From: Pseudomonadota bacterium
Lineage (GTDB): Bacteria; Pseudomonadota; Gammaproteobacteria; Burkholderiales; Burkholderiaceae_B
DNA length: 64,000 nucleotides
Assembly (NCBI GenBank): GCA_023439305.1
Contig: JAEXOO010000028.1
Span: 139,771-203,770, forward strand
Reading direction: 5' to 3'
The position numbers and the translations under genes were made by a program. Below are positions 53,832-63,564 of the stretch, one piece after another; positions within the stretch are counted from its first letter, which is position 1, and every line of letters starts with the position of its first letter. Under the pieces are notes generated by a model. It saw only the letters and a program-made list of their open reading frames with translations. It was not told the origin of the DNA and did no database searches.

Positions 53832-54656
53832 ATGGCCGAAAATACTGACCAAGCCGTACTGAAACTGGACTCCGCCTCGCTGGGCTACGGGTCCTTTACC
53901 GTGCTGTCGGACATCTCCATGTCGGTCAGCAAAGGGCAGGTCGTGGCCATGATGGGCGGCTCGGGTTCCGGAAAAACAACACTTCTGCGCGCCGCCACAG
54001 GCCAGATTCGCGCCCAGCAGGGCCTAGTCACGGTTTTCGGCAAAGACGTTGCCAGCCTGGACAACGAACAGTTGCGGCGTACCCGCCAGCGCATGGGCGT
54101 GCTGTTTCAGCAAGGCGCCCTGTTCACCGACCTGAATGTATTCGAAAACGTGGCCTTCCCCTTGCGCGAACTGACCCGCGTCTCGGAAGCGCAGGTTCAG
54201 GAACGCGTGCTGGACAAGCTGGACGCCGTAGGTCTGCGAGCCGCCGCCCACCTGGGCATCAGCGAAATCTCCGGCGGCATGGCCCGCCGCGTGGCCCTGG
54301 CGCGCGCCATCGTACTCGAACCCGAACTGATCCTGTACGACGAACCTTTCGCCGGACTGGATCCTATTTCCATGGGCATTACCGCACAGCTTATCCGCGA
54401 CCTGACGGACCGCCTGAACTGCGCCTCGGTACTGATCACCCATGACGTGCCCGAGTCCTTCGCCATCGCGGATCTGGTCTACATCGTGGGCCAGGGCCGC
54501 CTGATCGCCCAAGGCGCGCCCAAGCAACTGCGCGACTCGGATGACCCCTACGTGCGCCAGTTCCTGCACGGCGAACCGGACGGCCCCATCGCTTTCAACT
54601 ACCCCGTCACCCCGGCTTTCGAAGCCTGGCTCAAGAACCGGACGACGCGCCCATGA
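53832..54656 (+). CDS. mlaF: MlaF, ATPase of the Mla phospholipid transporter
   Basis: The 274-residue ABC ATPase has Walker A (GGSGSGKTTLLRA), Q-loop, signature EISGGMARRVALARAI, Walker B (LILYDEPFAGLDPIS) and the switch histidine in ITHDVPESFAIAD. It energises retrograde phospholipid transport that keeps the outer-membrane leaflets asymmetric. Its stop overlaps mlaE as ATGA. The order mlaF-E-D-A-C is characteristic of beta-proteobacteria, in which mlaA (vacJ) is inside the operon. Confidence 0.93.
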   Translation: MAENTDQAVLKLDSASLGYGSFTVLSDISMSVSKGQVVAMMGGSGSGKTTLLRAATGQIRAQQGLVTVFGKDVASLDNEQLRRTRQRMGVLFQQGALFTDLNVFENVAFPLRELTRVSEAQVQERVLDKLDAVGLRAAAHLGISEISGGMARRVALARAIVLEPELILYDEPFAGLDPISMGITAQLIRDLTDRLNCASVLITHDVPESFAIADLVYIVGQGRLIAQGAPKQLRDSDDPYVRQFLHGEPDGPIAFNYPVTPAFEAWLKNRTTRP

Positions 54657-55438
54657 ACCTGATCACCCGCCCTCTTGGCGTCCTGGGCGCCGCCGTGCGC
54701 AGCAGCATCTTCGGGCTGGGGGCCTTCAGCCGCCTGCTGGTCAATCTGTTGGCGCGCTCTTCGCTGCTGTGGCGCCGCCCCCGACTGATTTCGCAACAAA
54801 TTCATTTCATTGGCAACTATTCGCTGCTGATCATCGCCGTTTCAGGCCTGTTCGTCGGTTTCGTGCTGGGCCTGCAAGGCTATTACACCCTGAACCGCTA
54901 TGGCTCCGAAGAAGCGCTGGGCCTGCTGGTGGCGCTGTCGCTGGTGCGCGAGCTGGGGCCGGTGGTCACGGCCCTGCTCTTTGCGGGACGCGCCGGCACC
55001 TCGCTCACAGCCGAGATCGGCCTGATGAAAGCCGGCGAGCAGATCGCCGCCATGGAAGTCATGGCCGTGGACCCGCTACGCCGCCTGCTGGTGCCGCGCT
55101 TCTGGGGCGGCGTCATTGCCATGCCCATCCTGGCCGCCGTATTTTCTATGGTCGGCATCCTGGGCGGCTATATCGTAGGCGTGCAACTGATCGGCATCGA
55201 TGCAGGCTCATTCTGGTCACAGATGCAAAACGGCGTGGACATCATCGACGACGTGCTCAATGGCGTCATCAAGAGCGTGGTCTTCGGCATCATCGTCACG
55301 CTGATCGCGCTTTATATGGGCTGGCACGCCAAGCCCACCCCCGAAGGTGTTTCCCGCGCCACGACCCGCACGGTGGTCAGCGGCGCATTGGCGGTACTGG
55401 GTACGGACTTCCTGCTCACCGCCCTTATGTTCAGTTAA
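54653..55438 (+). CDS. mlaE: MlaE, permease of the Mla system
   Basis: The 261-residue inner-membrane protein has the MlaE pattern: SSLLWRRPRLISQQIHFIGNYSLLIIAVSGLFVGFVLGLQGYY, LVRELGPVVTALLFAGRAGTSLTAEIGLMKAGEQIAAMEVMAVDP and ATTRTVVSGALAVLGTDFLLTALMF. It forms the membrane core with MlaF and MlaD. Confidence 0.95.
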   Translation: MNLITRPLGVLGAAVRSSIFGLGAFSRLLVNLLARSSLLWRRPRLISQQIHFIGNYSLLIIAVSGLFVGFVLGLQGYYTLNRYGSEEALGLLVALSLVRELGPVVTALLFAGRAGTSLTAEIGLMKAGEQIAAMEVMAVDPLRRLLVPRFWGGVIAMPILAAVFSMVGILGGYIVGVQLIGIDAGSFWSQMQNGVDIIDDVLNGVIKSVVFGIIVTLIALYMGWHAKPTPEGVSRATTRTVVSGALAVLGTDFLLTALMFS

Positions 55439-55459
55439 CTATTTAGGAATTGCCCCGCT

Positions 55460-55939
55460 ATGAATCGCGAGAAAACCGATTTCTGGGTTGGCCTGTTCGT
55501 GTTGCTGGGACTGGTCGCCCTGGCGTTCCTGGCCCTGCGGGCCGGCAACCTCAGCTCCTTTTCGCTCGCCCAAACCTACGAGGTTTCGGCCAAGTTCGAT
55601 AATGTCGGCGGCCTAAAGCCGCGCGCGCCCATCAAGGCCAGCGGCGTCGTGGTGGGCCGGGTGCGCACCATCAGTTTCGACAATATCGACTTCAAAGCCG
55701 TGGTCAGCATCGACATGGACGAACAATACCAATTTCCCGCTGACACGTCCGCCTCCATTCTGACTTCCGGACTGCTGGGCGAGCAATACATCGGCCTGAC
55801 CGCCGGCGGTGATGACAAAAACTTGCAAAACGGCAGTACTATCGCCTACACCCAAAGCGCCGTGGTGCTCGAGGAAATCATCAGCAAGTTCCTATACAGC
55901 TCAGCGGCCAAGGAAGGCAGCGACGGCTCCGGCAAATAA
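55460..55939 (+). CDS. mlaD: MlaD, MCE-domain periplasmic subunit
   Basis: The 159-residue protein has one N-terminal membrane anchor (FWVGLFVLLGLVALAFLAL) and a single MCE domain (YEVSAKFDNVGGLKPRAPIKASGVVVGRV, ADTSASILTSGLLGEQYIGLTAGG). MlaD forms a hexameric ring that binds phospholipid at the inner membrane. It starts 21 bases after mlaE. Confidence 0.95.
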   Translation: MNREKTDFWVGLFVLLGLVALAFLALRAGNLSSFSLAQTYEVSAKFDNVGGLKPRAPIKASGVVVGRVRTISFDNIDFKAVVSIDMDEQYQFPADTSASILTSGLLGEQYIGLTAGGDDKNLQNGSTIAYTQSAVVLEEIISKFLYSSAAKEGSDGSGK

Positions 55940-55981
55940 ACCGCAGCCCTGCCTCCTGCCCCCTTACAAGAACCAAGAATC

Positions 55982-56764
55982 ATGACTACAGAAACGACCC
56001 GCCGTTCCTTCGCGCTGCCACGCGCCGCCCGACTGGGCCTGATCAGCGCCACCGCCGTCCTGGCGGTCGGCTGCGCCAACGTGCCCAACCCCAATCCCAA
56101 CGACCCCTGGGAAGGCATGAACCGCGGCATCCAGACGTTCAACGACAACGTCGACGGCGCCATCATCAAGCCCATCGCCGAAGGCTATACCGCCTTGACG
56201 CCCAAGCCGGTGCGCACCTGCATCAGCAACATCTTCAACAACTTCGGCGATGCCTGGTCGGCCGTGAACAGCTTCCTGCAGGGCGAGCACATCGACTTCT
56301 TCAACACACTGGGCCGCGTGCTGTTCAACTCCACCATGGGTCTGGGCGGCTGCATCGACGTGGCCACCATGAACGGCTCACGCCGCATCCAGAACGACTT
56401 CGGCATCACGCTGGGCGTCTGGGGCGTCAAGCCCGGCCCATACGTCGTGCTGCCCTTCTTCGGCCCAAGCTCCGTACGCGACGCGGCCGCCCGCGGCACC
56501 AGCTTCATTGAAGGCTTCTCGTCCACCGGCCCTATCATGGCCATCCGCGATGTACCTGTGCGCAATAGCATCATGGGCCTGTGGGCTGTCGATGCCCGCG
56601 CCGGCCTGCTCGACGCAGAAAAACTTGTTAACGACATCGCCCTTGACCGCTACAGCTTCATCCGTGACGCTTACCTGCAACGACGCCATTCCATGGTGCA
56701 GGCGCGCACTCAAGATGGCGACACCAGCCAGGATCTGCCCGACTACTCGGACGCCGACGAATAA
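55982..56764 (+). CDS. mlaA: MlaA/VacJ outer-membrane lipoprotein
   Basis: The 260-residue protein has a lipobox (LAVGCANVPNP) and the MlaA core: NDPWEGMNRGIQTFNDNVDGAIIKPIAEGYTAL, FNSTMGLGGCIDVAT and FGITLGVWGVKPGPYVVLPFFGPSSVRDAAA. It removes misplaced phospholipids from the outer leaflet and passes them to MlaC. It is encoded between mlaD and mlaC. Confidence 0.94.
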   Translation: MTTETTRRSFALPRAARLGLISATAVLAVGCANVPNPNPNDPWEGMNRGIQTFNDNVDGAIIKPIAEGYTALTPKPVRTCISNIFNNFGDAWSAVNSFLQGEHIDFFNTLGRVLFNSTMGLGGCIDVATMNGSRRIQNDFGITLGVWGVKPGPYVVLPFFGPSSVRDAAARGTSFIEGFSSTGPIMAIRDVPVRNSIMGLWAVDARAGLLDAEKLVNDIALDRYSFIRDAYLQRRHSMVQARTQDGDTSQDLPDYSDADE

Positions 56765-56806
56765 GATCCGGCCCAACCGCTTTTACCTGAATCTGGAGTT
56801 TTACGT

Positions 56807-57475
56807 ATGAACCCACGTCCCGCCCTCGGCGGGACTGCTTTGCAGTCCACGTCCGCTCGTCTTCTTCATTGGCTCATGGCCGCCTGTGCCCTGGTGGCGC
56901 TGTGCCTGCACAGCGCCGCCCAAGCTCAGGCCATCGACCCCAAAGCCGCCCCCAATGCGTTCATCCAGGCGGTAGGCGACAAAGCCCTGCAAGTCGTCAA
57001 AGACAGCGACGCCATCCGCAAAGGCGACCGCAGCGCCATCATGACTGCCGTCGACCAGCACATCCTGCCCTACGTAAACCTGGAAAAAACCACGCGCCTG
57101 GCCGCCGGCCGCTACTGGCGCCAAGCCACGCCGGAACAACGCCAGCAATTGACCGAGGCCTTCAAAGGCACACTGGTGCGTACCTACAGCGGCGCGCTGT
57201 CCCGCGTGGACAGCAAAACCCAGCTGAACATCCTGCCTTTCCGCGGCGACGCCAATGCCGACGACGTGGTCGTGCGTTCCTCGCTGACCCAGGCCAACGG
57301 CGCTCCTGTAGGCGTGGACTACCGCATGGAAAAAACACCCGACGGCTGGAAGATCTATGACCTGAACGTGGAAGGCATCTGGCTGATCCAGAACTACCGC
57401 AACCAGTTCTCCCAGCAGATCGAGCAAAACGGGATCAATGGCCTGATCCAGGCGCTCAACAGCCAGAACAAGTAA
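56807..57475 (+). CDS. mlaC: MlaC, periplasmic phospholipid carrier
   Basis: The 222-residue protein has a long signal peptide (WLMAACALVALCLHSAAQAQA) and the MlaC/Ttg2 pattern: DQHILPYVNLEKTTRLAAGRYWRQATPEQRQQLTEAFKGTLVRTYSGAL, then VGVDYRMEKTPDGWKIYDLNVEGIWLIQNYRNQF. It shuttles phospholipid between MlaA and MlaD across the periplasm. Confidence 0.94.
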   Translation: MNPRPALGGTALQSTSARLLHWLMAACALVALCLHSAAQAQAIDPKAAPNAFIQAVGDKALQVVKDSDAIRKGDRSAIMTAVDQHILPYVNLEKTTRLAAGRYWRQATPEQRQQLTEAFKGTLVRTYSGALSRVDSKTQLNILPFRGDANADDVVVRSSLTQANGAPVGVDYRMEKTPDGWKIYDLNVEGIWLIQNYRNQFSQQIEQNGINGLIQALNSQNK

Positions 57476-57673
57476 GCCTCACCGCCCCCTGCCACAGGGG
57501 CGGCATGGACACTCTGGTCATGAGCTTATAAGCAGACCAAAGTCGTACTCTATAATGAAGATCCTGACCGCCGCTGCAAGCGGCGCCGCGCTTTGGCGCA
57601 GTGCCGTTCCGCCACAGGAGCGCCGCAGCGGTGACAAGCACAGCACACCCACGTCAGGCCAACCTTAATTGCC
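57476..57673 (+). other. Gap where an mlaB (STAS) gene is often found
   Basis: The 198 bases hold a GC hairpin (CCGCCCC / GGGGCGG at 57482-57503) and a perfect TATAAT at 57551-57556. A 37-codon open frame at 57555-57668 has no STAS resemblance. The TATAAT could be the -10 of a promoter for the following ABC exporter genes, although the -35 is unclear. Confidence 0.5.
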
Positions 57674-58465
57674 ATGTCCGCCCTTAAACTCGATAACGTC
57701 AGCAAACGCTTCGCACCCCGTCGTGCCGGCCTGAAAAGCCTATTCTCCCCCCCCAGTCCCGATGCCGGTTTCCTGGCCGTGGACAAGGTCAGCCTGACCA
57801 TCGAGCACGGCGAGTTCTTCGGCCTGCTCGGCCCCAACGGCGCAGGCAAGACCACCTTGATTTCCATGCTCGCCGGCCTGACCCAGCCCACCAGCGGTCA
57901 GGTCAGCGTCTGTGGCTACGATGTGCGCACCCAATATCAAAAGGCGCGCCAGTCGTTGGGCGTGGTGCCCCAGGAGATCGTCTACGACCCGTTCTTCACC
58001 GTGCGCGAGACCCTGCGCCTGCAATCGGGCTACTTCGGCCTGAAGAACAATGACGACTGGATCGACGAAATCCTGGCCAACCTGGCCCTGACTGACAAGG
58101 CCGACGCCAATATGCGCGCGCTGTCCGGCGGCATGAAGCGCCGGGTGCTGGTCGCCCAGGCGCTGGTGCATCGCCCGCCCGTCATTATCCTGGACGAACC
58201 AACCGCAGGCGTGGACGTGGACCTGCGCCGCACCCTGTGGGAATTCATCATCCGCCTGAACCAGCAAGGCCACACGATTTTGCTGACCACGCACTACCTG
58301 GAAGAAGCCGAAGCCCTGTGCGGACGCCTGGCCATGCTCAAGCACGGCAATATCGTGGCCCTGGACACGACCCAGGCCATCATGGAGCGCGCCGGCGGCA
58401 CCGACCTGGAGGACGCATTCGTGCGCATCATGCACAACGAAGGAAAAATGGGAGTCGCGCTATGA
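57674..58465 (+). CDS. ABC-2-type exporter ATPase
   Basis: The 263-residue ATPase has Walker A (LLGPNGAGKTTLISMLAGL), signature ALSGGMKRRVLVAQALVHRPPVIILDEPTAGVD and the switch TTHYLEEAEALCGRLAMLKHG. It is coupled to the permease by an ATGA overlap. YadG-type ATPases of this kind work with YadH-type permeases; the exported substrate is unknown. Confidence 0.92.
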   Translation: MSALKLDNVSKRFAPRRAGLKSLFSPPSPDAGFLAVDKVSLTIEHGEFFGLLGPNGAGKTTLISMLAGLTQPTSGQVSVCGYDVRTQYQKARQSLGVVPQEIVYDPFFTVRETLRLQSGYFGLKNNDDWIDEILANLALTDKADANMRALSGGMKRRVLVAQALVHRPPVIILDEPTAGVDVDLRRTLWEFIIRLNQQGHTILLTTHYLEEAEALCGRLAMLKHGNIVALDTTQAIMERAGGTDLEDAFVRIMHNEGKMGVAL

Positions 58466-59319
58466 ACCAGCCCGCTTCCCCCAAACACTGGGGCGTGCCG
58501 CAGAACACCGATACGCCCGTACCCGCTCCCGGCACGGTGCGCCCGCCGGCGCAGCCTGTCATGGGTTCGGGCTTTCCCACGCTGCTGCGCAAAGAACTGA
58601 TGCGCTTCTGGAAGGTCGCCTTCCAGACCATCGCCGCCCCCGTGCTGACGGCGCTGATGTACCTGCTGATCTTCGCCCACGTGCTCGAAGGCAGGGTCAC
58701 TGTGTACGACTCCGTGCCCTACACGGCCTTCCTGATTCCCGGCCTGATGATGATGAGCATGTTGCAGAATGCCTTCGCCAACCCGTCGTCCTCGCTGATC
58801 CAAAGCCGCATCTCGGGCAACCTGGTGTTCATTCTGCTGCCGCCGCTCTCGCACCGCGAGATCTTCGCCGCCTATCTGCTGGCTGCTATCGCGCGCGGTC
58901 TGTGCGTAGGTATCTGCGTCTGGCTTATATCCTTATTCTTCGTACATCTGCCCGTAGCCAACCCGCTGTGGGTTATTCTCTTTGCCGTCATGTCTTGCGG
59001 CATCATGGGCACGCTGGGCCTGATCGCCGGCCTGTGGTCCGAAAAATTCGACCAGCTGGCCGCGTTCCAGAACTTCCTGATCATGCCGGCCACCTTCCTG
59101 TCCGGCGTGTTCTATTCGATCCACAGCCTGCCGCCCTTCTGGCAGACCGTCTCGCACTGGAACCCACTGTTCTATACGATCGACGGTTTTCGCTATGGTT
59201 TTTTCGCCGCTTCGGACGTTTCACCCTGGTTCAGCTTTGCCGTCGTCGCCGGCGTCTTTGCTGCACTGTGCCTGATTTCGCTGCGCCTGCTCGCATCAGG
59301 CTATAAATTACGGAATTGA
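58462..59319 (+). CDS. ABC-2-type exporter permease
   Basis: The 285-residue protein has a 50-residue polar N-terminus and then six helices typical of YadH: TLLRKELMRFWKVAFQTIAAPVLTALMYLLIFAHVLEGR, NAFANPSSSLIQSRISGNLVFILLPPLSHREIFAAY and PATFLSGVFYSIHSLPPFWQ. It starts at ATG 58462 inside the ATPase stop overlap. It is placed before bolA-murA as in Bordetella-type gene orders. Confidence 0.92.
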   Translation: MNQPASPKHWGVPQNTDTPVPAPGTVRPPAQPVMGSGFPTLLRKELMRFWKVAFQTIAAPVLTALMYLLIFAHVLEGRVTVYDSVPYTAFLIPGLMMMSMLQNAFANPSSSLIQSRISGNLVFILLPPLSHREIFAAYLLAAIARGLCVGICVWLISLFFVHLPVANPLWVILFAVMSCGIMGTLGLIAGLWSEKFDQLAAFQNFLIMPATFLSGVFYSIHSLPPFWQTVSHWNPLFYTIDGFRYGFFAASDVSPWFSFAVVAGVFAALCLISLRLLASGYKLRN

Positions 59320-59323
59320 CCTC

Positions 59324-59572
59324 ATGTTGCCGACCCCCGACCAAGTACGCCAATACATTGCCGACAACCTGCCCTGTGACCACCTGCATGTCGACGGCGA
59401 CGGCTCCCACTTCGAAGCGCTGATTGTCAGCCCTGCCTTCGAAGGCAAGCGCCTGATCGCCCGCCACCAACTGGTCTACAAGGCCCTGGGCGACCGGATG
59501 AAGGCCGAAATCCACGCCCTGTCCATGCGTACCCTGACTCCCGACGAATACAAGGCCAATCCGAATGGATAA
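59324..59572 (+). CDS. BolA/IbaG-family protein
   Basis: The 82-residue protein has the BolA pattern [58 protein letters not shown]. The conserved FEG-K-R and RHQLVY region holds the invariant histidine. The short length and position before murA match IbaG rather than BolA; it partners monothiol glutaredoxins in iron-sulphur handling. It overlaps murA by eight bases. Confidence 0.9.
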   Translation: MLPTPDQVRQYIADNLPCDHLHVDGDGSHFEALIVSPAFEGKRLIARHQLVYKALGDRMKAEIHALSMRTLTPDEYKANPNG

Positions 59573-60827
59573 ATTACGCATTTCAGGCGGCCAACGCCTG
59601 AACGGAGAAATTTCCGTCTCCGGCGCCAAGAACGCCGCCCTGCCCATTCTGTGCGCCAGCCTGCTGACGGCCGATACCGTGGTGCTGGACAATGTGCCGC
59701 GCCTGCGCGACATCGACACCACCTTGAAACTGCTGGGACAACTGGGCGTCAAACAAGAGCGCAACGGCACTCTGGCCCTGACGGCTGCAGACATCACCAG
59801 CCTGGAAGCCCCTTACGAGCTGGTCAAGACCATGCGCGCCTCCATCCTGGTGCTGGGCCCGCTGCTGGCCCGCTTCGGACAGGCGCGAGTCAGCCTGCCC
59901 GGCGGCTGCGCCATCGGCCAGCGGCCCGTGGACCAGCACATCAAAGGCCTGGCGGCCATGGGCGCGGAAATCCAGGTCGAGCACGGTTTCGTGAACGCGC
60001 GTGCCAAGCGCCTGCGCGGCGCCGTGGTGCGCACCGACATGATCACCGTCACCGGCACCGAAAACCTCATGATGGCGGCCGTACTGGCCGAAGGCCAGAC
60101 CATTCTGGAAAACGCCGCCCGTGAACCGGAAATCATCGACCTGGCTGAACTGCTCATCAAAATGGGCGCCCGCATCCAGGGCCACGGCACCGATCGCATC
60201 GTGATCGACGGCGTGGAACGCCTGCACGGCGCCGAGCACCGCATCTGCCCCGACCGCATCGAAACCGGCACCTTTCTGTGCGCCGTGGGCGCAACCGGCG
60301 GCGAGCTGGTGCTGCGCAATACCGACGCCGACGCCCTGGGCGCCACGCTGGACAAGCTGCGCGAAGCCGGCCTGCACATCGAAACCGGCCCGGACTGGAT
60401 CAAAGGATCCATGCAAGGCCGCCCCAAGGCGGTCAGTTTCCGTACCAGTGAATACCCCGGCTTTCCCACCGACATGCAGGCTCAGTTGATGGCGCTGAAC
60501 ACCATCGCCGAGGGCACCTCGTCCGTGGTCGAGACCATTTTCGAGAACCGCTACATGCATGTCCAGGAACTGAACCGCCTGGGCGCGCAGATCGACATCG
60601 ATGGCCACATGGCTGTCGTCCAGGGCGTGCCTTACCTGACCGGCGCCACGGTCATGGCCACAGACTTGCGCGCCTCGGCCAGCCTGGTCATCGCCGGCCT
60701 GGCGGCCCGCGGCGAAACCACCGTGGAACGCATCTACCACCTGGACCGCGGCTACGACCGCATGGAAAACAAGCTTCAGGCCGTCGGCGCCCAGATTGAG
60801 CGCATCAGCAGCAAGGAAACAGCATGA
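59565..60827 (+). CDS. murA: UDP-N-acetylglucosamine 1-carboxyvinyltransferase
   Basis: The 420-residue enzyme has the MurA motifs [26 protein letters not shown] at the start and [19 protein letters not shown], which contains the active-site cysteine. [34 protein letters not shown] follows. It starts peptidoglycan synthesis by adding enolpyruvate to UDP-GlcNAc. Fosfomycin-target cysteine is present, so the usual sensitivity pattern is expected. It overlaps hisG by four bases. Confidence 0.96.
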   Translation: MDKLRISGGQRLNGEISVSGAKNAALPILCASLLTADTVVLDNVPRLRDIDTTLKLLGQLGVKQERNGTLALTAADITSLEAPYELVKTMRASILVLGPLLARFGQARVSLPGGCAIGQRPVDQHIKGLAAMGAEIQVEHGFVNARAKRLRGAVVRTDMITVTGTENLMMAAVLAEGQTILENAAREPEIIDLAELLIKMGARIQGHGTDRIVIDGVERLHGAEHRICPDRIETGTFLCAVGATGGELVLRNTDADALGATLDKLREAGLHIETGPDWIKGSMQGRPKAVSFRTSEYPGFPTDMQAQLMALNTIAEGTSSVVETIFENRYMHVQELNRLGAQIDIDGHMAVVQGVPYLTGATVMATDLRASASLVIAGLAARGETTVERIYHLDRGYDRMENKLQAVGAQIERISSKETA

Positions 60828-61507
60828 GCCCCGCCAGCATTAACGCCCCCCTGACGCTGGCCCTGTCCAAAGGCCGGATCTTCGATGAAACCCTGCCTCT
60901 GCTGGAAGAGGCCGGCATCAAAGTGCTGGAAAGCCCGGAAACGTCCCGCAAGCTGATCCTGCCCACCAACAATCCCGACCTGCGCCTGATCATCGTGCGC
61001 GCCACCGACGTGCCCACCTACGTGCAGTACGGCGCCGCCCACATCGGTATTGCCGGCAAAGATGTGCTGTACGAACACATGGAACAGCACCCCGGCGGCC
61101 TGTATCAGCCGGTGGACCTGAACATCGCCCGCTGCCGCCTGTGCGTCGCCACGGCGGAAGGCTTCGACTACCATTCCGCCGTCAAGCAAGGCTCGCGCCT
61201 GCGTATCGCCACCAAGTACACCCGAGCCGCGCGGGAGCATTTCGCCAGCAAGGGCGTGTATGTGGACCTGATCAAGCTGTACGGCTCCATGGAATTGGCC
61301 CCGCTGGTCGGCCTGGCCGATGCCATTGTGGACCTGGTTTCCAGCGGCGGTACGCTACGCGCCAACAAGCTGGTCGAAGTGGAAGAAATCACCACGATCT
61401 CTTCGCGCTTGATCGTCAACCAGGCCGCCATGAAGAATCGCGGCCCTCAGTTGCAGCCCCTGATCGACGCCTTCTCGCGCGCCTCCGTCGACGACGAGCA
61501 CGCCTGA
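60824..61507 (+). CDS. hisG: ATP phosphoribosyltransferase, short form
   Basis: The 227-residue enzyme starts [23 protein letters not shown] and has [26 protein letters not shown]. It lacks the C-terminal regulatory domain, so it is a short-form HisG that needs the HisZ partner (not in the window). It performs the first step of histidine biosynthesis. Translation is coupled to murA. Confidence 0.95.
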   Translation: MSPASINAPLTLALSKGRIFDETLPLLEEAGIKVLESPETSRKLILPTNNPDLRLIIVRATDVPTYVQYGAAHIGIAGKDVLYEHMEQHPGGLYQPVDLNIARCRLCVATAEGFDYHSAVKQGSRLRIATKYTRAAREHFASKGVYVDLIKLYGSMELAPLVGLADAIVDLVSSGGTLRANKLVEVEEITTISSRLIVNQAAMKNRGPQLQPLIDAFSRASVDDEHA

Positions 61508-61626
61508 GCGACCGGGGTTCCGGCCCGGCCAGCAGCAGCGCCCTGCGTTGTCCTGGCCGGATCGACGCATGCCTACACAAAACGTTATACACTGGCTCTT
61601 GATCCCTAGCTTTTTCCTATAGCGTC

Positions 61627-62931
61627 ATGTCACTGATCCATCGCCTGAATGCCGAGTCCGCCCAGTTCGATGTCGAGCTGCGTTCCTTGCTGGCTTACGA
61701 AGCCTCTGAAGACGAATCCATCGAACGAGCCTGTGCCGACATCCTGCATCGCATCCAACACGACGGCGATGCAGCTCTGCTCGACTACACGCGCCGCTTT
61801 GACCGGCTGGACGTCAGCCAGGCCGACGCACTGGAAATACCCCATGCCGAGCTGCAGGCCGCGCTGGGTGGCTTGCCTGTAGATCAACGCCAGGCGCTGG
61901 AACAAGCCGCTGAACGTGTACGCCGTTATCACGAACACCAGCGCGCCGAGACCTGGACCTACACCGAGCCCGACGGCACCGTGCTGGGCCAACAGGTCAC
62001 GCCCCTGGATCGCGTCGGCCTGTACGTGCCCGGCGGCAAGGCAGCCTACCCTTCGTCCGTGCTGATGAACGCCATTCCGGCCAAGGTTGCCGGCGTGCCT
62101 GAGCTGATCATGGTCACCCCCACGCCCGATGGCGTGCGCAACCCCATCGTACTGGCCGCCGCCGCCCTGGGCGGCGTGGATCGCGTTTTCACCATCGGCG
62201 GCGCGCAGGCGGTGGGCGCCCTGGCCTACGGCACGGCTACGGTCCCCGCTGTGGACAAAATCGTGGGCCCAGGCAACGCTTACGTCGCCTCGGCCAAGCG
62301 CCGCGTCTTCGGCGTCGTGGGCATCGACATGATTGCCGGCCCCAGCGAAATCCTGATTATCAGCGACGGCAGCGCGCCGGCCGACTGGATCGCCATGGAT
62401 CTGTTCTCACAGGCCGAGCACGACGAGCTGGCGCAAGCCATCTTGCTGTGTCCGGATGCCGACTACCTGGATCAGGTCGAAGCCGCCATCGAACGCCTGC
62501 TGACCACCATGCCGCGCGCCGACATCATCCGCCGCAGCCTGTCGGGCCGCGGCGCTCTGATCAAAGTGCGAGACCTGGACGAGGCCTGCCGAATCAGCAA
62601 CCACATTGCGCCCGAACACCTGGAGGTGTCCACGCGCAACGCCCAGGAGCTCTTGGGCAAGCTGCGCCATGCTGGCGCCATTTTCCTGGGCCCCTACAGT
62701 TCCGAATCGCTGGGCGATTACTGTGCGGGTCCGAACCATGTCCTGCCGACAGCGCGCACTGCACGCTTCTCGTCGCCGCTGGGCGTCTACGATTTCCAGA
62801 AACGCAGCAGCATCATCCAGGTTTCGGAAACAGGCGCACAGACGCTGGGACCCATAGCCGCCACGCTGGCCAAAGGCGAGGGCCTGTACGCCCACGCCGC
62901 CAGCGCGGAATTCCGACTGAACCAATCCTGA
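61627..62931 (+). CDS. hisD: Histidinol dehydrogenase
   Basis: The 434-residue enzyme has the HisD signatures [56 protein letters not shown] and [30 protein letters not shown] contains catalytic Glu and His. It oxidises histidinol to histidine in two steps with NAD. It follows hisG after a 119-base gap and is directly followed by hisB with no hisC in between. Confidence 0.96.
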   Translation: MSLIHRLNAESAQFDVELRSLLAYEASEDESIERACADILHRIQHDGDAALLDYTRRFDRLDVSQADALEIPHAELQAALGGLPVDQRQALEQAAERVRRYHEHQRAETWTYTEPDGTVLGQQVTPLDRVGLYVPGGKAAYPSSVLMNAIPAKVAGVPELIMVTPTPDGVRNPIVLAAAALGGVDRVFTIGGAQAVGALAYGTATVPAVDKIVGPGNAYVASAKRRVFGVVGIDMIAGPSEILIISDGSAPADWIAMDLFSQAEHDELAQAILLCPDADYLDQVEAAIERLLTTMPRADIIRRSLSGRGALIKVRDLDEACRISNHIAPEHLEVSTRNAQELLGKLRHAGAIFLGPYSSESLGDYCAGPNHVLPTARTARFSSPLGVYDFQKRSSIIQVSETGAQTLGPIAATLAKGEGLYAHAASAEFRLNQS

Positions 62932-62955
62932 TACCGGCCTTGCCGCCGGCCTGAC

Positions 62956-63543
62956 ATGCGCACCGCCGAGATAACCCGCAACACCAACGAAACCCGCATC
63001 CGCGTCGCCATCAACCTGGACGGCACCGGCCGTCACAGCCTGAACAGCGGCGTACCCTTCCTGGACCACATGCTGGACCAGATCGCCCGTCATGGCCTGA
63101 TCGATTTGGACGTGCACTGTGAAGGCGATACCCACATCGACGATCACCACACCGTCGAGGACATCGGTATCGCCCTGGGCCAGGCCTTCGCCAAGGCCGT
63201 GGGCAGCAAGGCCGGCCTGCGCCGCTACGGCCATTCCTACGTGCCGCTGGACGAAGCCCTGTCGCGCGTAGTGGTGGACTTTTCCGGTCGCCCCGGACTG
63301 TTCTATTTTCTGCCCTTCACCCGCGCACGGATCGGCCAGTTCGATGTAGACTTGACGCGCGAGTTTTTCCAGGGCTTCGTGAACCACGCCCTGGTGACCT
63401 TGCACATCGATAACCTACGCGGCGAAAACGCACACCATCAGTGCGAAACCGTGTTCAAAGCCTTTGGCCGAGCACTGCGCATGGCGCTGGAGCTTGATCC
63501 GCGCAGCGAAGGCGTGGTGCCTTCGACCAAAGGCGTCCTGTAA
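62956..63543 (+). CDS. hisB: Imidazoleglycerol-phosphate dehydratase
   Basis: The 195-residue monofunctional dehydratase has [41 protein letters not shown] and [23 protein letters not shown], with the metal-binding histidines. It lacks the phosphatase domain of the enterobacterial bifunctional HisB. It is 24 bases after hisD. Confidence 0.96.
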   Translation: MRTAEITRNTNETRIRVAINLDGTGRHSLNSGVPFLDHMLDQIARHGLIDLDVHCEGDTHIDDHHTVEDIGIALGQAFAKAVGSKAGLRRYGHSYVPLDEALSRVVVDFSGRPGLFYFLPFTRARIGQFDVDLTREFFQGFVNHALVTLHIDNLRGENAHHQCETVFKAFGRALRMALELDPRSEGVVPSTKGVL

Positions 63544-63564
63544 AACGTCCTTCGGGCACCCATT

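Noticed and set aside
57555..57668. 37-codon open frame ending before the ABC ATPase, considered as an mlaB remnant
   Set aside because: No STAS-like sequence and no ribosome-binding site; its ATG overlaps a TATAAT.
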